In this document: in pieces, positions 11,090 through 23,330 of the stretch
Position numbering within the stretch: position 1 is the stretch's first letter
Layout: the number at the start of each line of letters is the position of its first letter
Source of the DNA: Datisca glomerata
Taxonomy: Eukaryota; Streptophyta; Magnoliopsida; Cucurbitales; Datiscaceae
DNA length: 64,000 nucleotides
Assembly (NCBI GenBank): GCA_003255025.1
Contig: QANY01012038.1
Location: 1-64,000 of the forward strand
Direction: 5' to 3'
Notes under the pieces: model-generated
What the model was told of the DNA's origin: nothing
Databases searched by the model: none
What the model saw: only the letters and a program-made list of their open reading frames with translations
Translations under genes and position numbers: made by a program

Positions 11090-12277
11090 ATTATCTAATA
11101 ATAATTTATAATTATCTAATTTCAAATTAGATGTTTATCTCACTTATCGATAATTAAAAAGTTAATTGATATAATTATTTATACATATGTAATTTTTGAA
11201 ATTTATATATAAATAATTTAATTAATTAGTTCTTAATTAATTAACCACACAAAATTATCTTATAATCATGTATTTGCCCTAGAATAAAAATTTCTTTTGC
11301 AAATCAGTGCTTTTCTCATGCCCTGAAATATTCACACTTTAAACTGCATAGTACATAGGTTACTTGGGGACCATGAATCTATAATCTTAAACTCTAATAA
11401 ATAAGATTATTAATTAAACTTTTTAATTAAATTATCTTATTTATTAATTCCAGAAGTACTCCATTATAAATATGAAACTGTACTCTTAGAGATTATATAA
11501 AATATTTACAGAGTATTCTCGTGTAGTCCACTTATATAATCATTTCATATAGTTCTATTCTCTAATTATTGGTTCATAAATTCGAGCCGGTCAAAATTAT
11601 CATTTTACCCTTCTAATTACCTCTTGAACTTTATGTACCATTCATCTACTAGTGAAAGGCTAGTTTATAATCGTATTATAAATTTGAGCTCAATAACCAT
11701 TCAGTTTCAAATCTATTAATATCATGTTCTCATCCATCCATATCACTGAATCTCCAAAACAAAAGTCACTTGCCTGTTTTACAAACAAATATTAACGAGT
11801 GAATTAAAAGATCCAGTAGATATGCACAGGATCTCATGACTACTCCAGGATTCAGACTGACTACATATTATCATTGGATTGATGTGTATTAAATCTTTAT
11901 AATAAACGACAAGTTAATAAAGATATTAATTCACATCAATCATGTCATATATAATCTTATTATATAAAGTAACTTCACTAAGGTGCCTATCCACATCAAT
12001 GATCCGTATCCACATCAAATGCATTCATAATGTGTAGTGAACCGTACTAGCAACCATTCATTAAAGATTCTGTAATTTGATATGTTGCTGGCAATTTTAT
12101 TCATTATTAATAATATTAATTCACTCGTACTAATACAAGATCATAGTCTTATTAATGGATATAGAATTTTTAGATACTTATTTAAATTTTTCAAAAATAA
12201 TTTAAAAAATAATTATAAGAAAAATATAATTCTATTAAACTTCATATTAGCATGTCAATACACATGTTTTGAGGGCA
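11090..12277 (-). repeat. Right arm of a large inverted repeat
   Basis: Reverse-complement partner of 9316-10600, ending 'tttgagggca', the complement of the left arm's start. It directly abuts the Copia-3 remnant. The 75-codon frame at 12082-12309 lies in the arm and does not look coding. Confidence 0.75.
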
Positions 12278-12279
12278 TC

Positions 12280-13067
12280 ACCCTCAACACAAACCAAGTA
12301 TGCAAATGACCTTTTTCTCAAAGACAACATGTCTACTGCCAACTCAGCCCAACTTCAATGTGTCCTTTCTATAAACTTCAATATGCAGGATTACCATTCT
12401 CCAACCCAACTCTTTACATAAGCATTATAGGCTCCTTGCAATACCTTACCTTAACTAGGCCTGACATAGCCTTTGTTGTCAACAAGCTTAGCCAATTCCT
12501 TTCTAAACCCACTTTTGACCATTAGAAAGCTTCTAAACGAGTCCTTAGGTACATTAAGGGAGCAACACAGCTTGGGTTACACTTTACACCAGCTCCTTCT
12601 CTTTCTCTGCAATGTTTCTCTGATGTAGATTGGGCGAGTTCACTTGATGACATGAGGTTCACCAATGGGTTTTACTAGTTCCTGGGCAACAATCTTATCA
12701 CTTAGAGCTCTAGGAAGCAAAGGGTTATGGTTTGGTCTAGTACTGAGTCAGAGTATCGTGCACTAGCCCTTGCGGCTTCTGATGTTTTGTGGCTTCACTT
12801 TTCCTTTAAGGAATTGAGGCTACCAATCTCTCAAACTCCAATTATCTGGTGTCGTAACCAGAGTGCGAATGACCTTCCTTTGCAATCCTATGTTTCACTC
12901 TAGGACAAAGCACATTAAACTTGACATATACTTCATACGAGAAAATATCCTTTCTAAGTAGTTGAAAGTGCGTTATGTTCCCTCTACTTCACAGATAGCA
13001 GACATTCTCACCAAGCATCTACTGCCATCTCAGCTTCCAAGCTTCATATGACTACATCCCCATATCG
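12280..13067 (+). pseudogene. Copia-3 reverse transcriptase end and RNase H
   Basis: Plus-strand translation in shifting frames gives the end of Copia RT ('SLQYLTLTRPDIAFVVNKL') and then RNase H: 'KRVLRYIKG', 'CFSDVDWAS', 'STESEYRALALAASD' and 'TPIIWC'. Stops interrupt it, and there are frame changes near 12880. Everything upstream of the RT end is missing, replaced by the inverted repeat. The sequence differs clearly from Copia-1 and Copia-2, so it is a third family. The gene ends just before a polypurine tract. Confidence 0.8.
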
Positions 13068-13383
13068 ATTGAGGGGGGTGTTGACCAATATACACTAGCC
13101 ATTGATGACTTGGCCCCTCCTTTGCCAACTGACTGTCCAAGCACACTGCCATCGGTTCCTCTCATAACAAATTGTAGTTACTACAATCTTGCTTCTCATT
13201 GGACAGTAGCTTCAACCAATAGAAATGCAAGACAAGTCATTAAGAATATCCCATAGCTAACCTCCTAGCTTACGGGTTCATCACCACCTTAGATTGGGTA
13301 ATTATTGGATCAATGATGACCCAATCATTACCTAATCTAATTAACTCATTAATTATGTTTAGAGGTCTTTTATCACCTGTAAT
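13068..13383 (+). repeat. Copia-3 polypurine tract and start of its 3' LTR
   Basis: 'gattgaggggggtg' is a classic polypurine tract. The LTR would begin TGTTGACC at 13079. About 300 bp of the LTR is present before Copia-2 interrupts at 13384. A small hairpin with arms 'agattgggtaat' and 'attacctaatct' lies at about 13301-13349. The rest of this LTR is not found in the window. Confidence 0.65.
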
Positions 13384-14522
13384 TGTTAGAAAATTAATTG
13401 ATTTGTACACCATTTTAGACCAATTTTGGATAAATATTAGGTAATACCCACTAGGTAAAATTACAAGGTCTTTGGATATTTGAGTTCTTCTCCGCAAGTA
13501 CATCAAAATCGATTATTAATTTGTCAAAATTGGCTTTGGGATCAATGAGAAATTATCTCCTAAAGTGAGCTAAATGAGAATGGAATATATGAGGGAATTG
13601 TAGAAATCTCAAATCGGAAGCGGGGGATGGTTGGAGTCGTACATAATGAGATACTAGTATCAATGGTGGTAACTTGATAAGGCTAGTGACTCTCTCTATA
13701 TGGACCATCTCTAAATGGGCCAATAGGCTGTGTTTTACGCCAGATTTATTTTTCCACCTCATAGGAAGCCCAAAGGTCATGGAATATGGAATTTTCTTGT
13801 AAATTAAGGCTTAAAATGATTTTTATTTTTTCCAATTAAATCAAAAATATTTTGGACTTAATTTTTTTATTAAATAGCCTTTTAATGGGTTAAATATCTT
13901 TTATTTCATACCTCCCCATGAGTGTTATAAAAGAAGGCCTTTCCTTCCTCCTATTACAAACCTAAGAAGTTTTCAAGCTCTCTTTTACTCTCAATATTTG
14001 TTCTTCACGTTTTTTGCTTATTTTTCTTCAAGTTTTCGTGATTTAGTTTTTGCTTCAGTCTTGTTTGATATCGGTTCAGTTTTTTGTTCATTTCGATTCG
14101 ATTTATTTCTAATTTCGGTTACGATTTTGTTTTTTAGTTCAAGTCTTGGTTTTGCGTAGTTACTTTGGTGGTAGAATTTTAACAAGTCAGCTCGATCAAT
14201 GTGATGAAATTGGGTGCTCTTCAACTGTCTCAAACTGTTTTATCTTGGAAAACAAACGCCGTTATCAATCTTAGTACCACAAGTGAGGTGGCGTAACTGT
14301 TTTAAGGAAACTGTGTAAACAAGACTCGGTTTGATTTCTTGTTATTTCGTTAGTGTTCGTATTGTTTTAACGTTGGTAAATACTTTATTTACATTTCATA
14401 ATTATTGTATCACATTACTTTCTAGAGTTATAGTTTTACCTGTCCTAAAGAATATATTTACAGAATTGTTGTATTATTATTATTTTCATTTAATCTTATA
14501 ATGCAATACACTATTTATAACA
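13384..14522 (+). repeat. Copia-2 5' LTR
   Basis: 1139-bp LTR starting TGTTAGAAAA and ending ...TATAACA. The start aligns with TGTCGGAAAA at 18852 and 25386. The end aligns with TTTCCAACA in the split LTR halves. U3 contains a clear TATA box (13926-13933), after which a C/T-rich leader follows ('aagctttcaagctctctttt', repeated in every copy of this LTR here). Confidence 0.8.
13926..13933 (+). promoter_or_regulatory. TATA box of the Copia-2 LTR
   Basis: TATAAAAG followed by a GC-rich 'aaggcctttcc' and a pyrimidine-rich leader. The same box is kept at 19400-19407, 25934-25941 and 34037-34044 in the other copies of this LTR, which supports a real LTR promoter. The transcription start would lie about 30 bp downstream. 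Confidence 0.6.
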
Positions 14523-14938
14523 ATCTTAAAATAGTTAACAAGTTATTGCAATATAAGATTAATTTTTGGAAATTAATTTGGTTTTCAAAAAACAAATTGT
14601 CCAAAAACGATTTTGGAAACTGATTTGGATTTTTTTCAACCTAAAAATTTTATTTTAAATATTCTCCAAAATTTTGAAACTAGAAGTAACTATACCAATA
14701 ACTTATGTCCAAGAAATTGGAGTTTAAGTGGACTCGTCCTTCCATTGCCTGGGAACTGAATATTGTTGAGAGGGTTGGTCCTTGATTGGGTCTAAGAACC
14801 CCACCACAATTATCTGTAAAAGTGCCATTTGGTTAATTTTGAAAATTATTGGGAAAATTAGCATATTTTTGCCTTCGAGAAAATAGCATAATTTTTAAAG
14901 TGTTGATACACTTCAGGTTATATTTCAGATAAGAAAAT
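14523..14938 (+). other. Copia-2 leader
   Basis: AT-rich leader between the LTR and gag. I do not find a tRNA-Met type primer site next to the LTR, so it may have been lost or mutated. No coding region is seen. Confidence 0.45.
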
Positions 14939-15790
14939 ATGACAACTGAAACCAACAATAATGTTGCAGCCAACAATGCTGGTAAAACCCAAGGCCTGGA
15001 CCCTATTATTGGGATTCAAATGGCAAATCTGGGTGTGCAGAACCATGTTGTTACATTGTAGCTCGTATGACACCAATGCCTATACCTATTTCTCATGTAG
15101 GGAAACATGAGAAATTTAACGGCTGAATTTCAAAAGGTGGCAATAAAAGAGGCTCTCTTACTTGATACCGTTGAATCTAGAAAAATGCTTGACTGAAGAA
15201 AATACTAAGCTGAATGATGATGAACAAGATTTTCAAATGATCAGTGCTATTGATGCTTGGGAAAATTCTTATTATTAATGTAGAAATTACATAATGAATG
15301 ATATTACTGATTCTTTGTATAATGTTTATTCTGACAAGAAAACAATAAATGAGCTATAGGAATCTCTTGAACAACAAGACCGAGGATGCATGCTAAGAAA
15401 TTTGACGCCACCCGCTTTCTAGAGTTTAAAATGGGGGATTCCAAAATGGTAATAAGTCAAGTGCAAGAACTTCAAAGTATCCTACACAAGATTCATGCTG
15501 AAGGAATGATGCCGAGTGAATCATCTCAAGCACAAAAGAGAGAAAATGAGCACCATGGATCTTATTATTCAACTTCGAATCGAAGAAGATAATAGGCTAG
15601 CCGAAAGAAGATGGCCAAACCATGTTGCTACAACAAAGGCCGGTATTGTGGATCTTGGTCAAGGTTTTAAAGCCAAGAAGACCAACAACAAAGGAAAGGG
15701 TCCAAACAAGCTAGGACTTAAAGGAGTTTCTAGGTAACCAAAGTTCTAAGGAAGTGCTACAATTGTGACAAATTGAGTCAGAAATCATCC
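14939..15790 (+). pseudogene. Copia-2 gag
   Basis: Starts ATG at 14939 after the leader and stops within about 40 codons. Later fragments in other frames show the Copia UBN2-type capsid signature ('FLEFKMGDSKMVISQVQEL', near 15410-15475) and a nucleocapsid knuckle at 15757-15800, CYNCDKLSQKSSEC. In that knuckle the histidine expected in C-x2-C-x4-H-x4-C is a glutamine. Several stops and shifts break the gene. Confidence 0.75.
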
Positions 15791-16860
15791 GAGTGTAGAA
15801 TACCTAAGAGAAACAAGGAGGCTAATGTGATTGACAACATTGCTCGAAATGTTACTGGTATCAACCTCTCAGTAGTGGTTTTTGAGGTTTACATAGTTGG
15901 ATCAAATCCAAAGGAATGGTGGATTGACACTGGAGCTACCAGTCATGTGTGGTCTGACCGTGAGATGTTATCTACCTTTGAAGCTATCAAGCATGGAGAG
16001 AAGTTATTCATGGGAAACTCAGCCACTTCTGAGATTAAAGGCCAAGGAAAAGTGGTGGTGAAGATGATTTCTGGGAAGGAATTAACTCTGAGCAATGTAA
16101 TGTACAATCTGAGCAATGTAATGTATAAACTAAAGATTATAAAGATGACTTGTGCTCAACATGGGATTATGCATGAAACCACAACACCTTATTCACCTCA
16201 ATCTAATGGTGTTATTGAGAATAAAAATTGTACAATGAAAGAAATGATGAATGCATTTTTTATCAGTTCTGAATTACCTCATAACATCTGGGGATAAGCC
16301 ATTTTGACGGCTAACTATGTTTTGAATATGATACCAAAAAAGAAAGAGGATAAGACCCCATATAAGTTATGAAAGGTACAAAACCTTCATACAAATACTT
16401 ACGAATGTGAGGATGCCTCGTTAAGTTGGTGGTACCTACACCCAAAAAGGTGAAAATAGGACGAAAAACTATTGATTGTATTTTTATTGGTTATGTAAAT
16501 AACAATAGTATGTATCGGTTCCTTGTATACGAATCTAGCAATCCTGAGATTCACAAGAATATGATAATGGAGTCTAGGAATGCATCCTTTTTTTAACATG
16601 TATTTCCATACAAATCCATAGAAGAGCCAAGCTCTTCAAAAAGAGTACTTGAGACTATTGATGAAGAAGATAGTCTGAATCAAGATGAAGAAGTAAAGAT
16701 AGAACCTAGAAGGAGTAAAAGAGTTAGGACCGAAAAATCTTTTGGTCCAGATTTTCTAACTTATATGATTGAAAGTGAACCAAGAACTTTCAATGAAGCT
16801 CTGAACTCCAATGAACGTCCTTTTTTGGAAAGAGGCCATTAAAAGTGAAATTGATTCAAT
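15791..16860 (+). pseudogene. Copia-2 protease and integrase tail
   Basis: Protease is recognisable by 'WWIDTGATSHVWSD', holding the D-T/S-G-A catalytic signature, followed by 'FMGNSATSEIKGQGKVVVKM'. After 'LSNVMYKLKII' the frame jumps to the last part of the integrase core ('GIMHETTTPYSPQSNGVIENKN', with the glutamate of the D,D,E triad) and the following region 'KEMMNAFFISSELPHNIWG'. The zinc finger and both core aspartates are deleted. A short tandem duplication of about 21 bp ('gagcaatgtaatgta' repeated) sits at the join near 16090-16125. The linker continues to about 16860 with stops. Confidence 0.8.
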
Positions 16861-18260
16861 TTTACAAAATCATACTTGAGAATGAGTAGACTTCCACCTG
16901 GGTGTAAACTTTTGGGTCCCAAGTGGATTTTGAAATGGAAAATAAAAGCCAATGGATCAGTTGATAAATACAAGTCTAGGCTTGTAATTAAAAGCTATAG
17001 ACAGAAGGAAGGTTTTGATTATTTTGATTCCTATTCTCCAGTGTCAAGAAGGAATTCCATTGGGTTGTACTTGTAATCGTAGCCTTACGAAATCTTGAAG
17101 TACATTAAATGGATGTGAAAATAATATTTATAAATGGAGATTTAGAGGAAGAAATATATGTGGAATAACCAGAAGGGTTTTCTGCTCCTGGGCGAGGAAA
17201 GAAAGTCTGTAAATTAGTCAAATCATTGTATGGTTTGAAACAAGCACCAAAATAATGACATGAGAAATTTGACAATCACATAATGTCAATTGGATTCAAA
17301 ATCAACGAATGTCATAAATGTATCTATGTTAAAGATACAAAAAATGGATATGCCATTGTGTGTTTGTATGTTGATGATAAGCTTATTGTTGGGAGTAATG
17401 ATAAGATGATCAAATCTATGGAAGATATGTTAAAATCTAGATTTGATATGAAAGACATGGGACTTTTTGATGTTATATTGGGAATAAAAATCAAAAAACA
17501 ATAGATGGACTTATTTTAAGTCAGTCTCGTTAGGTAGATTCTATTCTTAAAAACTTTAGCAAAGATGACACTGGTGAATAAAAATACCTATGGATACAAG
17601 TGTACATTTATCCAAGAATAAATGTGCGAGTATCTCTCAAGTAGAATAATATAGAGTTATAGGTAGTCTAATGTATTTGATGAGTTGTACAAGACCTGAT
17701 ATAGCCTATACAATGAGTAAACTAAGTAGATTCACGAGTAATCCTGGAGCTGAACATTGGAAAGCCATTGTGAGAGTACTAAGGTACTTATAATATACTC
17801 GGAGTTATGAACTATGTTATTCAAGATATCCAGCAATCCTAAAGGGATATACTGATGCAAATTGGATATTTGATAAGAAAGATACAAAGTCTACTAGTGG
17901 GTATGTTTTCACACTAGGAGGAGATGCCGTAGCATGATAATCCTTGAAACAGAAAGTTATGGCTAGATGCACTATGGATATGAGCTTATAGCTTTAGACA
18001 AATGTGGAGAGGAGGCTGAGTGGCTACCCGACTTTCTAGAGGTATTTCTAGATGGACAAAGCATGTGCCACCAATATGCATAATGGCAAGTCTAGACACA
18101 TTTGCCGTAGACATAATATAATTAAATAACTACTCTTGACAGGGGTCATCACTCTTGACTATGTGAAGTCAAAGGATAATATTGCAGATCCATTAACCAA
18201 GGGGTTAAACTGTGAGTTAGTTGAAAAGTCATCGATGAGAATTGGATTAAAGCCCATGTA
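16861..18260 (+). pseudogene. Copia-2 reverse transcriptase and RNase H
   Basis: RT begins near 16876 ('LLGPKWILKWKIKANGSVDK', 'YKSRLVIKSY'), continues with 'SLYGLKQAPK' near 17230 and has the catalytic 'CLYVDDKLIVGSND' near 17362-17403. Its tail is '[16 protein letters not shown]' near 17685-17735. RNase H follows ('[20 protein letters not shown]' near 17848-17905) and ends with 'VITLDYVKSKDNIADPLTKG' near 18145-18205. Many in-frame stops and a few shifts inactivate it. Confidence 0.85.
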
Positions 18261-18851
18261 AAAGTAAGATGATACAAAAGAAACCCAACCTAGTTGACTG
18301 GAAATCCCAAGATATAAGTTCATAGCACAACCTAATTGTATAAATTTAGCTGGATTACTGTGGGGATTTTCCATGTCCATTCCTATGATGAAAACTGTGA
18401 AACCCATTGGAGATTCGGTTAAGCTGAGCTTTTAATGATTCTTATGCATAAAAAACTATGAGATCCAAGTGTAGTAATGCAGGTTTACTCTTAAATTAAG
18501 ATATCACCTATATGAGAGTGAAGTATGGCTGCTTCTATAATAATTGTAAGGGCACAACTATTTAGAAACTCTTACAGAATCAGGAGGATGTTCATGGCTA
18601 AAACGAACATAATCATGAGAGTTGAACTGTGTCAAGGATGACTCCTATGTGAAGTATGTCATCATTTACATAAAAAGGTCGAACAGTTCAAAGACATCAT
18701 GTCTATTGATCAGTTAGTAAAGCAAACATACTTATAAAAGGGAAGGTTCAAAGGTTAAAACCTACATATCCTATGTGAGTTTTAGAATGTAGAATTCTAT
18801 CACCATGTCTTTTGTGTCGTTGGTCATCAATTTTCATTCATGTGGGTAGTT
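18261..18851 (+). other. Copia-2 3' untranslated region (first copy)
   Basis: Sequence between the RNase H end and the 3' LTR. No separate gene: open frames here, including an 82-codon minus-strand one repeated in the second copy, are accidental. The expected polypurine tract is weak ('catgtgggtagt' before the LTR). Confidence 0.5.
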
Positions 18852-19499
18852 TGTCGGAAAAGTGGGTATTTTGTACATCATTTTCATAGACAAATTTTGG
18901 AAAAGCTTTTAATTAGGACCCACTATGTAAAAGTGTAAAGTCTTTCGATATTTGAGTTCTCCTTCGCGAGTACATCAAAATCGACTATTAATTTGTCAAA
19001 AATGGTTTTGGGATTAGTGAGAAACTATATTTCAAAGTGAGCTAAATGATAATGAAAAAATATGAGGGAATTGTAGAAATCTCACATTGGACAGGGAGGA
19101 AAGGTTAGAGTAATATATATTGAGATACTAGTATCAAAGATGATAACTTGATAAAGTTATAGGCTCTCTCTATATGGACCACCTCTAAATGGGCCAATGG
19201 GCTGTGTTTTGCTCTAGATTTATTTTCCCCCCTCATTTAAAGCCCAAATGTCATTGAATCTGGAACATTCTTGTAAATTAATGCCCAAAACAATTTTAAT
19301 TTTGCAAATTAAATCAAAAACATTTTGCACTTAATTTTTTTATTCAATGGTCTTTTAATCTGTCAAATACCATTTATTTCACACCACCCCCATGAATAGT
19401 ATAAAAGGAGGCCTTCCCCTCCTCATTTTACATACCAAAGAAGCTTTCAAGCTCTCATTTACTCTCAATATTTGTTCTCCATATTTTTGCTTATTTTTC
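18852..19499 (+). repeat. Copia-2 3' LTR, left part (first copy)
   Basis: Matches the first 650 bp of the 5' LTR, including the TATA box (19400-19407), and stops after 'ttgcttatttttc' where gypsy LTR sequence starts. The break is at the same place as in 25386-26033 and 33916-34134. Confidence 0.8.
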
Positions 19500-20226
19500 G
19501 TACACCCTGATTCTCAAGGGTTAAACATGCATGTAATTTTGAAATTGAAACCCTAATTTTGCACAAATTTTCACATTGAATAGTGAAAGCATAAAATTAT
19601 TTTAATAGAATATCTACTCAATAAAATGAAATAAATGATTCATTAATCTGTAATAAAATCGATTACCAAAATCTATAAAACATGAAAGTCAAACATATTA
19701 TCGAAGACTAAAATGTGAAAATTTATAAACTCCTTAATCAATTGTAATTAAACTGAAATCTGTTTCTGATGTCATAAAATCATAGTTAGTGAAAATCTCA
19801 TATTTTCGCTGACTATGAGAGTCCATCACTCCTGCTTCTCACCATCACCTACAACATATTCATCTATGGGGGTGAGTATTAAAAATAATCAGTAAGTAAA
19901 TACGCATACTACTAAGCTTCACATGACATAAATGTAAACATATAACTCATACAACTTTAATTTAACACATTCATTTCATTATTAAATAGCATAAAGTGCG
20001 TGTAACAAACATATCTGAATTCATGGTTAACGTATATAACTGGAACTTGTACTTATACTTGTGCTGATATTTGAACTTATTTGATCATAATTCGATTAAG
20101 CATATCTCCCGATTAACAGCCTAACTAGTATTGATTCATACTTGAATTTGAACTTGTAACAGGAATGTGAACTTGTAACATGAATCCAAGGATCCTAGAT
20201 CAAAACATATTCATATAATAGATTCA
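19500..20226 (-). repeat. Gypsy LTR fragment (first copy)
   Basis: Corresponds to the part of the Tekay-like gypsy LTR seen at 29546-30770. It starts with a decayed terminus ('tacaccctgattctcaagg' against 'tgtaacgtcctgattcttg') and ends at a deletion junction near 20226 that jumps to integrase sequence. The other part of the LTR, the polypurine tract and the chromodomain are missing. Confidence 0.75.
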
Positions 20227-22196
20227 TTCGTAGACTGAACGAAGCCAGGGCCCAAAAGCATCCGTTTGCCAACTTCATCCCAATGAACTGGTGAGTGAGA
20301 CTTTTTACCTATAAAGTGCCTCAAACGGAGCCATACCAATCTTCGCCTGGTAACTGTTATTGAAAGCAAACTCTAAGAGTGCCAACTGCGCGTCCCAACG
20401 ACGAGACAAATCCAAGACACAAGCTCGAAGCATATCCTCCAACATCTTAATTCGTCACTCAGATTGCCAATCAGATTGTAGATGGAAAGTTGTACTAAAA
20501 TTCAATTGAGTACCCAAATCTTTCTGTAGACTCCGTAAAAAATTTGACGTTAACCGCAGATCCCGATCCGATACTATAGACATCAAAATCCCAAAAGTCG
20601 AACAATCTATCAGATATACAACAGAGCCTAATCCTCAACTGAAAATATTATCTTTCAATGCAAAATGTGTGCAGACTTGGTAAGACGATCCACCACAGCC
20701 CAAATGGAGTTATAACATTTTATTGTCCTCGGTAACCCTGAAAAAAAATCCATAGTCATATACTCCCACTTCCATTCAGGAATATTTAAAGTTTGCAAGA
20801 CCCCATATGTTCACTGTCTCTCAGCCTTGTTCTGCTGACACACCAAACACTTACTAACAAACTCACCGGTATCACGGTTCATACCATTCCACCAATAATG
20901 TAACTTTAAATCATGATGCATATAAGTACTTCCAGGGTGTATAGTGTATGGTGAACTATGAGCCTCTATGAGTAATTCCTATCTAATGACTTCATCCTTC
21001 ACAACACAAAGCCTCCCATGAAAGCGAAGAGCTGAATCATTACAAACATTGAACCCTTGTCTTTTTTCGGAACCCACTTCATTACGAATCAATAGCAACT
21101 CAAAGTATGAGTTATGTGCATCAATAATACACTGTTGCAATGACGGTTGAACCGTGAGCTGTGCTAACTACGTTGTATTGTCTTTCAGCAAGACTTGAAT
21201 CTCGGCACGTCCAAAATCATCCAGGATATGCTCTTATGATGTAATAAGAGCTACATAATAGGCTGATTTTTTACTTAAGGCATCAACCACAACATTTTCC
21301 TTTCCTGCGTGATAAATGACCTTCAGTCATAATCCTTCACCAGTTCATACCAACACCATTGCCTCTTGTTAATCTATTTCTGAGTGAAAAAGTACTAAAG
21401 ACTCTATAATCTACGTAAATCGCCATACAAGTAATGTCTCCAAATCTTATGGTTCTGAAAACATTTCTAACACTCAATCGTTCAAGTAAAGGTGACATTC
21501 TTCTTGGTCAACTGAGTAAGTGGAACATCGATCTTTGCAAAACCCTCATCGAATCTCCTCTAATATCCTGATAGACCTAGAAAACTGTGAACTTCCCCAA
21601 CATTTATCAGTTGAGGCCAGCTAACCACTACTTCAATCTTAGACGAGTCAACGGAGATTCCATCTCGAGATACCACATGACTAAGTAATGATACTTGCAG
21701 AAGCCAAAACGCACACTTCTAAAACTTGGCATATAGCTGGTTTCTTTAACGCTTGCAAAATAATCCTGAGGTGATCAATATGCTCAGCCTTTGATCTAAA
21801 GTACATCAAAATATCATTAATGAAGACAATGACAAAAGAATCCAAGTACACTTTGAACACCCTATTCATCAGATCCATGAAAGGTACCAGAGCATTAGTT
21901 AATCCTAATGACATTACTACAAACTTTCAATGGTCGTGATGAGTACGAAATGCCATCTTAGGAGTATCCTCTTCTCGAATCCTGAGCAGATAGTAACCTT
22001 ATCTCAAATCAATGTTAGAGAATACTGATGCTCCCTGAAGTTGATCAAAAACATCCTCAATGTGCGGTAATGGATACTTATTCTTGATAGTGACTCTATT
22101 CAACTCCATGTAGTCAATGCGTAGCCTCATCGATCCATCTTTCTTTTAAACAAATAATATTGGAGCACTCCAAGGTGAAACATTCGGTGTAATGAA
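20227..22196 (-). pseudogene. Gypsy integrase, RNase H and RT fragment (first copy)
   Basis: On the minus strand this is Ty3/gypsy pol in reverse coordinate order: RT (22196-21690, including '[18 protein letters not shown]'), RNase H start ('GYYRR' region near 21560), then the integrase zinc finger and core (about 20950-20400). The RT active site that should read FIDD reads FIND. A deletion of about 0.2 kb removes part of RNase H near 21455. The sequence ends abruptly at the single N at 22197. It is about 97 percent like 26081-27738 by eye. Confidence 0.8.
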
Positions 22197-22197
22197 N
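22197..22197. other. Single N at a repeat junction
   Basis: A lone N. Left of it is gypsy RT sequence, which continues uninterrupted in the other copy at 27738. Right of it the sequence restarts in the Copia-2 gag knuckle (equivalent to 15743). It looks like an assembly join. Confidence 0.8.
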
Positions 22198-23330
22198 GTT
22201 CTAAGGAAGTGCTACAATTGTGACAAGTTGAGTCAGAAATCATCCGAATGTAGAATACCTAAGAGAAACAAGGAGGCTAATGTGATTGTCAACATTGCTC
22301 GAGATGTTACTGGTACCAACCTCTCAGTAGTGGTTTTTGAGGTTAACATAGTTAGATCAAATCCAAAGGAATGGTGGATTGACACTGGAACTACCAGCCA
22401 TGTATGTTCTGACCGTGGGATGTTATCTACCTTTGAAGCTATCGAGCATGGAGAGAAGTTATTCATGGGAAACTCAGCCACTTCTGAGATTAAAGGCAAA
22501 GGAAAAGTGGTGGTGAAGATGATTTCGGGGAAGGAATTAACTCTGAGCAATGTAATGTACAATTTGAGCAATGTAATGTATAAACTAAAGATTATAAAGA
22601 TTATAAAGATGATTTGTGCTCAACATGGGATTATGCATGAAATCACAACACCTTATTCACCTCAATCTATTGAGAATAAAAATCGTACAATGAAAGAAAT
22701 GATGAATGCATTTTTTATCAGTTCTGGATTACCTCATAACATGTGGGGATAAGCCGTTTTGACGGCTAACTATATTTTGAATATGATACCGAAAAAGAAA
22801 GAGGATAAGACCCCATATAAGTTATGGAAAGGTACAAAACCTTCATACAAATATTTACGAATGTGGGGATGCCTCGTTAAGTTGATGGTACCTACACCCA
22901 AAAAGGTGAAAATAGGACAAAAAGCTATTGATTGTATTTTTATTGGTTATGTAAATAATAGTAGTATGTATCGATTCCTTGTATACAAATCTAGCAATCC
23001 TGAGATTCACAAGAATATGATAATGGAGTCTAGGAATGCATCATTTTTTGAACATGTATTTCCATACAAATCCATAGAAGAGCCAAGCTCTTCAAAAAGA
23101 GTACTTGAGACTATTGATGAAGAAGATAGTCTGAATCAAGATGAAGAAGTCAAGATAGAACCTAGAAGGAGTAAAAGAGTTAGGACCGAAAATTCTTTTG
23201 ATCCAGATTTTCTAACTTATATGATTGAAAGTGAACCAAGAACTTTCAATGAAGCTCTGAACTCCAATGAAGGTCCTTTTTTGGAAAGAGGCCATTAAAA
23301 GTGAAATTGATTCAATTTTACAAAATCATA
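22198..23330 (+). pseudogene. Copia-2 gag end, protease and integrase tail (second copy)
   Basis: Near-identical to 15743-16880. It has the knuckle with the same His-to-Gln change, the protease motif 'WWIDTGTTSHVCSD', the same deletion of the integrase core, and the same short duplication around 'LSNVMY', here with an extra 'attataaag' repeat. A frame of 186 codons (22192-22752) is open across the knuckle, protease and integrase tail, followed by a 179-codon frame (22759-23298) for the integrase C-end and linker. It is a little better preserved than the first copy. Confidence 0.8.

Larger units (their letters stand above)
13384..19499 (+). mobile_element. Copia-2, Ty1/copia retrotransposon (first copy)
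   Basis: 5' LTR, gag, protease, integrase tail, RT and RNase H follow in Copia order on the plus strand, and then the first half of the 3' LTR, broken at about 19499 by a gypsy insertion. The missing second half of the LTR is represented at 31874-32368. The base before the 5' LTR belongs to 'gtaat'. The base run after the LTR in the later copies is 'ataat', a plausible decayed target duplication. Stops, frameshifts and loss of the integrase core make it non-autonomous. Confidence 0.85.

Noticed and set aside
18159..18407. 82-codon minus-strand frame, repeated at 24693-24941
   Set aside because: Kept in both copies only because the DNA is duplicated. It lies opposite the Copia-2 RNase H end and 3' untranslated region.
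22233..22571. 112-codon minus-strand frame
   Set aside because: Antisense shadow of the Copia-2 protease region, with no independent support.
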